Of a stretch of DNA of 64,000 nt, positions 57,882-64,000 are shown in pieces. The position numbers were made by a program, and so were the translations under genes. How positions within the stretch are numbered: position 1 is the first letter of the stretch; each line of letters opens with the position of its first letter. Location: the NCBI GenBank assembly GCA_019022495.1, contig JAFEKR010000002.1:3100001-3164000 (forward strand). Reading direction: 5' to 3'. Source of the DNA: Epichloe hybrida. Its lineage: Eukaryota; Ascomycota; Sordariomycetes; Hypocreales; Clavicipitaceae. The notes below the pieces were generated by a model, which was not told where the DNA came from, did not search any database, and was given only the letters and a program-made list of their open reading frames with translations.

Positions 57882-58042
57882 GCCTGATCATGGGGTCTTA
57901 AGCAGAATGGCCATCACAAACTCTAGGTCTAGGAGCGTCTAGATGTTTCTCTACAAAGATATGTAAATAAAACCGTCGCAATAGAATATAGGATAAAACT
58001 TCACGTACCTCTATTATTAGTATTAACAACGTTACTACACTC

Positions 58043-58291
58043 TTACATATCCGCAAGAAGCTGATCAATTGGTGGTAGCGATAAGCTAGACCGAACGCTA
58101 GCCAAATCCTCATAATCAGACTCGTCGTCGCTCGATATCACAATTGCATCATCATTCGATGGTGTGGGAGGTTGCGGCCGGGGGACTTGTGCATTTTCAC
58201 ACAATACATCTAGTCTTTGGCGTTGAATTTTCGGAATCCTTAACAGGTTCGAGTCAAAAAAGACCTGGCTGTCAAGGTTGATTAGAGGCAT
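58043..58291 (-). CDS. Hypothetical 82-aa ORF with possible SUMO-interaction motif
   Basis: The frame starts MPLINLDSQVFFDSNLLRIP and ends SLPPIDQLLADM. In the middle is DDAIVISSDDESDYEDL: a hydrophobic IVI core followed by Ser and acidic residues, the pattern of a SUMO-interaction motif. The ATG has a possible leader upstream; a GTAAGA donor overlaps the stop region (58044-58039), so the 3' end could be spliced. It lies in a GC-normal island between decayed transposons, and may be a remnant of a larger gene or transposon-borne ORF. The family is unknown. Confidence 0.4.
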   Translation of the reverse strand: MPLINLDSQVFFDSNLLRIPKIQRQRLDVLCENAQVPRPQPPTPSNDDAIVISSDDESDYEDLASVRSSLSLPPIDQLLADM

Positions 58292-59723
58292 GGTGAGTTA
58301 AGATTGTGTTGGATGTGTTCATTCCTGTTCTGGCTCCCAGAGGAAGGGGGAAGAGGCTGGTTAATATACCTCTAAACCTAAGCCTTTGCCCTTGCTGAGT
58401 TCTGGGCGGAGTCCCACGTAGACCGCCTTCCCGCTGCACGGGGCTCCTCCGATGACTTGGCTTACCCCTCCCTTTGCCATCGCTGGCAAGACCATGTTCG
58501 AGCTGTGCGAGCTGTGGAAAGGACATCAGGGGGGGCACAAAATCCATCTTGAGTCAAGATCGGGCCATTCTCACCGACAACTTCTAGTTCCGAGTGGGCG
58601 AAGCCAATGACATGGCCGAAATACGTGCTCATGCATGCCGATCCATCCGTAGCCCCTGAATCCTTAGAGGAGCATGGACTCCAGCAATGCGCCAAGCAGA
58701 CAGGGGCCGTGGCGGCTTTGTCGTCTAAGGTAAGTCGGCTGACCTGCCATAGCGCCTATCGAACTGAATTCGGAAGTTCTCCTGCAGAATGAATGGTCCG
58801 AGTCGGCGATGCATTACGTGTCACTCAGCCTTCGCCCCAGACTCCTCTCTGGCAGTATTGCACCATAGACGAATCATCCAACTAGAGAAGGTCACGCGGC
58901 CCCTTTTCATGCCGTTGGCTGGCTCGGTCGCTCCGTTTCACCGTGGAGCCAGCTCGCTTGGCAACCTAGACTGTCGTGGATATGCCGCTGAGGCATTTTC
59001 GCTATTGGCCAGACGCGCCGAAGGAGGCCTCTCTGCGACAGGCGTGGAGAACAGCAGTACCTGATGCCTGGCAACGATCGTGACTCATGGATGGGACATC
59101 GTCTGAGAAAATGAGGCCGTCGGTGGCCGGGACTGTGGGAGCAGGAGGAGCCAGCACTGGAAAGCCTCAAAAAATTGCACTGTAGATAAAGAAGTCAGCC
59201 ACTGCGAGTTCGAAGGAACAGAGAAACATAGTCGATGGCATAATCATACCACATAGATCGAGGGAGCTCAGGAGAAGGAGGAGCATCGCGCTGGCGAGGT
59301 CAAGACGAAGGCATCATTTCGGCGGGATGCATTGACAACGGCGTGAGGGTGGGGAGGCGGCTGTGCTCGTATCATGGAAAGGAAATGAGAAACAGCCCAA
59401 CGAAAAGGCACGGAGAAGGAGAAAGATGTAGATAATACCTTCGGGACAGGGCCAAGAGACGTTGAGTTGTTATATACAGATGGTCACGTGATGCGCGCTG
59501 GCCATGAAGCGGCGGGCGCGCCTTGCCGGAACGAGCGATGCCGCTAAACCTGTGGCGGCAGCAGCGTGTCCGAGTTTACTTTTATAACCTTATAACTCTT
59601 ATAATTCCTATAAAACCTAGGGCTATATTATATAGAAGTAGCTAAAAGAGCTCTTAAATATAGGTATATATAGGTAAACTTAGTAATTAAATATAGTAGT
59701 AATAACTTTAAATTAGAGGCATA
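58292..59723. other. GC-normal island without a convincing gene
   Basis: GC-normal sequence of about 1.3 kb contains only short, overlapping open frames on both strands (58272-58547 minus, 58789-59064 plus, 58907-59170 minus). None shows a domain or splice-supported continuation. It may be a promoter for the 82-aa ORF or a degraded unique gene. After 59576 it turns abruptly AT-rich. Confidence 0.45.
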
Positions 59724-60111
59724 TGTTATGGACTAGCCCCTAGGCGGCTGCAATAGGGCGTCGATATGGTATTAAGAGACTTAGGGAAGAGAAGGGAAAG
59801 GAGAAGAGGCTATCCCTAGTAATGCCCCTTATACCCCCTTAGCTCCTTATGTAAGCCCCCCTTTCCTTACCTTACCTATTCCTGCTTGCCCCTACCCTTC
59901 CTGCTGTACGGAAAATTTGTTATGGACTGGCCCCTAGGCGGCTGCAATAGGGCGTCAATATAGTATTAAGAGACTTAGGGAAGAGAAGGGAAAGGAGAAG
60001 AGGCTATCCCTAGTAATACCCCTTATACCCCCTTAGCTCCTTATATAAGCCCCCCTTTCCTTACCTTACTTATTCCTACTTACCCCTACCTTTCTTACTA
60101 TATAAAAAATA
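59724..60111 (+). repeat. 194-bp LTR-like unit duplicated in tandem, with unequal RIP
   Basis: Units start at 59724 and 59918 with TGTTATGGACT(A/G)GCCCC and run in parallel through GGCGGCTGCAATAGGGCGTC. The first keeps GC-rich 3' sequence (GCTGTACGG), while the second has transitions there (ACTATATAA). The TG start suggests an LTR 5' end, but no matching CA end or target duplication was found. Confidence 0.65.
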
Positions 60112-61940
60112 CTTAGGTAAAGCCTAAGCCCTTATATATACCCTTACTTAGTCTTATTAAGCCTACCCCTTTATTATAGCGTGCCTTATTATACTATTAG
60201 TAAATAAGGTAAATTACTCCTACCTCCACTACTACCTTTCTATGAATTATCTAGTAGGTATTTAATCGTATTTAATCCTATTCCTTACTTATTACTATTA
60301 GGTACGTAATACCTACATCCCACTAGCTTATCATACTATTATTATACACGTAATATATTCACCTTACTAACCCGTTATTATTATAATATCTAGCCCTTAC
60401 CCTTACTAGTTTATGATTTATCTAATAAGGGTATATAATATATTTACCTTACTAACCTATTATTTTATTATAGTCTCTAACCCTACCCTTACTAGTTTAT
60501 TAATTACCTAATATAAGTACTAAACTATATATAAATATCTTACTTAGTTTCTTATTATATCTTACCTTCCCTTATATAACACTATCTATTTATTATTATA
60601 GTTTTATTATACCTTTCCCTTCTTTTATTAGTTCTTACTTCTTAGATAATTACTCCCTTATTAGATATGCCTTATAATCTATCTAACCCTTCTTTATCTC
60701 TAGCCACTCCTATAATACCCTTATCCTATTCTATTAGTAAGTTCCTTATAAAAGGTAACTCTAATAATAAATAATATACCACCCCCTAATCTATCTAGCG
60801 CCCTTATAGGCTATATATAAAACAGGCCCTTACTACTAGTATACTAGAATACTACTTACCTAAGTCTAGGGAATCCTATTCTCTATATTAGAGGTAATAT
60901 CTTACCTATATTTAGTACACTAGGCTCTTATTTACTAACCTATATCTCTATTATATATTAAAGGATATTAAGGCAGAGATTACTATAAGTATATATATTA
61001 TTAAACCTAGAGTCCTAAAGACTAAGGAAATAAAAAAGAAAATACCTATCTTATCTTAAAGGTATTACTACCTTATTAATTAGTAAAACTCCCTCCTTAC
61101 CTAGGCTTAGTTTAACCTAGCTTCTATTTAGTTAGCCCTTAGGGTATCCCTAGCTATAAATACTACTATAATAAATATAATTAGTCTTAATATTACCTCT
61201 TTTATTAGTGCTAGCCCTTTAGGTAGTTATAGTATAGCTTAATCTATATAATAAGTTATAGGTATTCTATTCTAATAGAACTAATAAGTTATAGGTAAGC
61301 TAAGCATAATATATATAAAGATATATAATTAATTTACTATGCTTCTCTAAGCTTTATTACCTTATTACTAAGATAAGATTTATTAATATTCTTAGATTAC
61401 TAGGTTAAGTAATAAATCTCCTTTATATTACTACTAGTATTATTTACGCTATCCTTCTATATTAGGTTTAACTTATAATTATATTCCTAGGTTATTAGGA
61501 GCTAGCTATTCTCTAGCTAGAAATAATATACCTTCTTCTCCTAGCTATTCTCCTCCTATACACTATTCTCCTACTAGGTCTCTTATTATACTCTCTCTTA
61601 CTTATACTCCTTATATTAACCTTACTTATACTATTCTAGTTCTAGGTTATACCTAATATAAACTAGATAAATAACTTATTATACTATACCTATTACCTAG
61701 TAAAGAAAGTGCTATAGCTATAGTAATAGTAGTATAACTTTAGCTAGAGGTAGCGCCCTCTTATCTATCTTCTCCTAGTAATTAAGGTAATAACTTATTA
61801 AATAAGTATTCTTATTAAGTAATAGTAAGATATAGTAAGTAAGTATCTAAGGTACTTATAGGAGTCTTTATAGCTATATAAGTTTTCTAAAATTAATTTA
61901 GTTTATTATTAGTTTATATATTACTTTATTCTACCTATTG
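60112..61940. other. AT-rich decayed repeat DNA
   Basis: TA-rich sequence has stops in all frames. It looks like old, RIP-mutated retroelement DNA, but no domain is recognisable. Confidence 0.5.
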
Positions 61941-62280
61941 GTTACACCAAGGGATTGGTATGCACTAGTGCAACGTAGGGTCAGGTTCAATGATATAATA
62001 AGGTCTAAGGATTAAAGCTATCTATAGCGTTGTGTAGCCATAGGAAAAGGGGGACGTGAGTCACGTGTGTGCCTCGCGTACGGGTGTGACTAATTATAGT
62101 GTAGTGTTACTGCACGTGCTCCACTTTCCTAGTAGTTAACCTAATGTTAACCTAGTTATTATAATACTAGTAACTTCTCTTTTTAGGAAGAAAGTAAGGC
62201 AGGATGAATCCAGTGCTAAAAGAGGGAATTAGTGGGTACATAAATGAAATAAGCCTGTGTAAGGATAAGTGGGTCCGATG
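61941..62280 (-). mobile_element. Fragment of a second copia-type element: LTR and adjoining internal end
   Basis: A GC-containing LTR-like stretch (about 61951-62175) is followed by ACTTCTCT at 62178-62185 and TAAGGATAAGTGGGTCC near 62260-62276. These match, in the same order and direction, the sequence next to the left LTR of the copia element at 49330-49530 (ACTTCTCT, TAAGGATAAGTAGGTCC). Only this end is present, and exact limits are uncertain. Confidence 0.5.
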
Positions 62281-62362
62281 TTGAATTCGGACTCCCCATT
62301 GGTTGATAATGCAATGCAAAGGAAAAAAAATCGCTTAATCCGCGGATTAGGAACAGAGCATT

Positions 62363-62494
62363 GTTGTATTGTATTGTATTGTATTTTTTGGCCCTTCGAT
62401 GTATTGTATTGTATTGTATTGCCCTATGTATTGTATTGTGTATTGTATTGTATTTTTAATACAATACAATACAATACAATACATACAATACAAT
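62363..62494. repeat. Pentanucleotide hairpin: TGTAT array facing an ATACA array
   Basis: TGTAT/TATTG units fill 62363-62456 with two short interruptions, and the complementary ACAAT units fill 62459-62494. The two arms are complementary around a few-base centre (TTTTTAA), so a stem of tens of base pairs can form. Confidence 0.85.
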
Positions 62495-62784
62495 GTATTG
62501 TTAGGGAAAAATATAAGTGGGGTATTATATAAATTCATTATATAGTAGATTTTTTAAATAATCTAATTATAGTATTCTTATTTTTATATATAATTTAGTT
62601 ATTTATTTAAAAATCTATTAAGTTTTAGCTTATTTAGAAAAGTAAGCTTATTTAAAATATATAATATCTTAGTAATATTCTTTTATATCTATTTTAAAAA
62701 ATGATTTTTTTCTTAATATATTAAGGGTCTTTTTATTCTTATATCTATTTTCTATGATTTATTATAATTATTTATTATATAAAA
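62495..62784. repeat. First copy of a diverged AT-rich repeat
   Basis: The stretch after the hairpin (AATGTATTGTTA, then TTATATAGTAGATTTTT) is paralleled by the DNA after the second array at 62890-63120 (AATGTATTATTA, TTATATAGTAGATTTTT, AAGTTTTAGCT). It is therefore an ancient duplication of one unit. Confidence 0.55.
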
Positions 62785-62892
62785 ATACATTATAATACAA
62801 TACAATACAATACATTACAATACATTACAATACATTACAATACATTACAATACATTACAATACATTACAATACATTACAATACAATACAATG
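62785..62892. repeat. Ten-bp satellite, seven TACATTACAA units flanked by ATACA units
   Basis: Seven perfect 10-bp copies fill 62811-62880; pentamers flank both sides. It sits at the start of the second copy of the duplicated AT-rich unit. Confidence 0.9.
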
Positions 62893-63120
62893 TATTATTA
62901 AAAAGGTAAGGTAGTATATATACTTATTATATAGTAGATTTTTAATATAATCTAAATAAGATATCCTTAAATTTTCATACTATTTAGGTATTTAGTTATA
63001 GAATTATAAAGTTTTAGCTAATTTAGACTATTAAGCTATATATATATATAGGGTAGCTATAAATAGTATTATCTAAACTTAACTTATAGTAATATTTATT
63101 CTTCATATTTTAAAGGTTAT

Positions 63121-63558
63121 CCTATCTTTCTAGCTTCTTTATAGGATTTACTATGCATTTTAATATAGTATTTTTGCTTTAAATATAATATTTACCCTAA
63201 AGAAATAATTTATAATTCTAAATAAATAAGATTAAAACTCTAATAAAAATATACTTATATATATAAGGAATTTATTATAAAGAGAAAATTAAAATTTATT
63301 TAATAAATGCTTCTTTTACTATTAAGCTATTTTATTATAATTATAATAAATTATATTAGCTTTAAACCTTTTTTAAACTAAAAGAAAAGGAAAAAACCTA
63401 GGAAAAGCTTATAAAGAAAAGTTAAAATATTATATAAAGAATAATCATAATATATATACTATTTTTTTAATATTAAGTAAATAAATAAATAAGCTTTAAA
63501 AGTAAGTTTAACTATTTATACTACTTTTAGCTTACTTACTTAGTTATATAGTGTTTCT
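63121..63558. other. AT-rich DNA without a recognisable feature
   Basis: Very TA-rich sequence with no recognisable gene or element. Confidence 0.4.
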
Positions 63559-63990
63559 TAAAGTGGGTCCAAAAGTGGGTCTTGTTAAACACTAAAAACC
63601 AAGTATAATCCCTTTTTATAGTTATATAACTTTAGCTAAGAAGAGGAGGATATATAAAAGTGGGTCTAACAGTGGGTCTTGTTAAACACTAAAAACCAAG
63701 TATAATCCCTTTCTATAGTTATATAACTTTAGCTAAGAAGAGGAGGATATATAAAAGTGGATCTAAAAGTGGGTCCTATTAGTTATACTATAAACCTAGT
63801 ATTATCTCTTTACTTAGTTATATAATTCTAGCTAAAAAGAAATATATATACAAAAGTAGGTCTAAAAGTGGGTCCTATTAGTTATACTATAAACATAATA
63901 ATCTCTTTACTTAGTTATGTAATTTTAGTTAAAAAGAGAGAAATATACTAAAGTAAGTCTTATAGTTATATTAGGACTTACTTTCTATTG
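63559..63990 (+). repeat. Tandem array of a 97-bp unit, just over four copies
   Basis: Units begin near 63559, 63656, 63753, 63852 and 63949 with AAAAGTGGGTCTAAAAGTGGG-like sequence cut at 20 bases or fewer of identity, and contain TTAGTTATATAA and AGCTAA blocks. The double AGTGGGTC motif also occurs in both arms of the MITE at 57488. The last unit is incomplete and more mutated. Confidence 0.8.
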
Positions 63991-64000
63991 GTATAAAATT

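Noticed and set aside
62269..62532. 87-codon open frame made of Tyr/Cys/Ile/Val repeats
   Set aside because: It is a translation of the TGTAT array, not a gene.
63559..63990. CRISPR-like regularly spaced repeat
   Set aside because: The whole 97-bp unit is repeated, with no unique spacers, in a eukaryotic genome.

Overview
The window is nuclear DNA of a filamentous ascomycete, most likely a Sordariomycete and probably Hypocreales; the placement is my inference. The evidence is short GT-AG introns of about 55-150 nt with CTAAT-type branch sites, a Zn2Cys6 regulator, fungal families such as YAT-type amino-acid permeases and Yat2/FacC-type carnitine acetyltransferases, and a sharp split between GC-balanced gene blocks and AT-rich transposon blocks. 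The transposon blocks carry C-to-T and G-to-A changes typical of repeat-induced point mutation (RIP).

Layout. 1-20.7 kb is gene-bearing: the 5' end of an unidentified gene (minus), RNA polymerase III subunit RPC2 (plus), a RAD57-type recombinase paralogue (minus), a single-pass cell-surface protein (plus), carnitine acetyltransferase (minus), a small secreted cyanovirin-N-homology protein in three exons (plus), and a 181-aa secreted protein of unknown function (minus). 20.7-24.3 kb is a transposon island: a long inverted repeat holds a truncated Ty3/gypsy element whose two LTRs face each other, with a solo LTR inserted in one of them. 24.3-41.6 kb is gene-bearing again: amino-acid permease, Zn2Cys6 transcription factor, an aminoglycoside-phosphotransferase-fold (APH) gene with a one-base frameshift, a 47-codon cysteine peptide gene, GRC3 and RPA34 as a divergent pair, and a second APH-family gene.

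41.6-57.1 kb is a nested transposon. A Ty3/gypsy element (267-bp LTRs, target duplication CTACT) contains a Ty1/copia element (310-bp LTRs, target duplication GATAG). That in turn contains a 324-bp miniature LTR element (67-bp LTRs, target duplication ATCTT) with a copia-type half-tRNA primer site and a tRNA-like body. 57.4-57.9 kb is a long-inverted-repeat MITE. 58-59.6 kb is a GC-normal remnant with one small ORF carrying a possible SUMO-interaction motif. 59.6-64 kb is decayed AT-rich DNA with LTR fragments, a pentanucleotide hairpin array, a 10-bp satellite and a 97-bp tandem repeat.

Functional links. GRC3 (rRNA processing and Pol I termination) and RPA34 (Pol I subunit) share a 415-bp promoter region and are probably co-regulated. 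RPC2 belongs to Pol III. The small secreted-protein genes lie beside the first transposon island, as is common for accessory genes in fungi. I saw no secondary-metabolite backbone gene, CRISPR array, rRNA gene or intact tRNA gene. Exon structures were deduced by hand from splice signals, reading frame and family similarity; totals were checked for divisibility by three.
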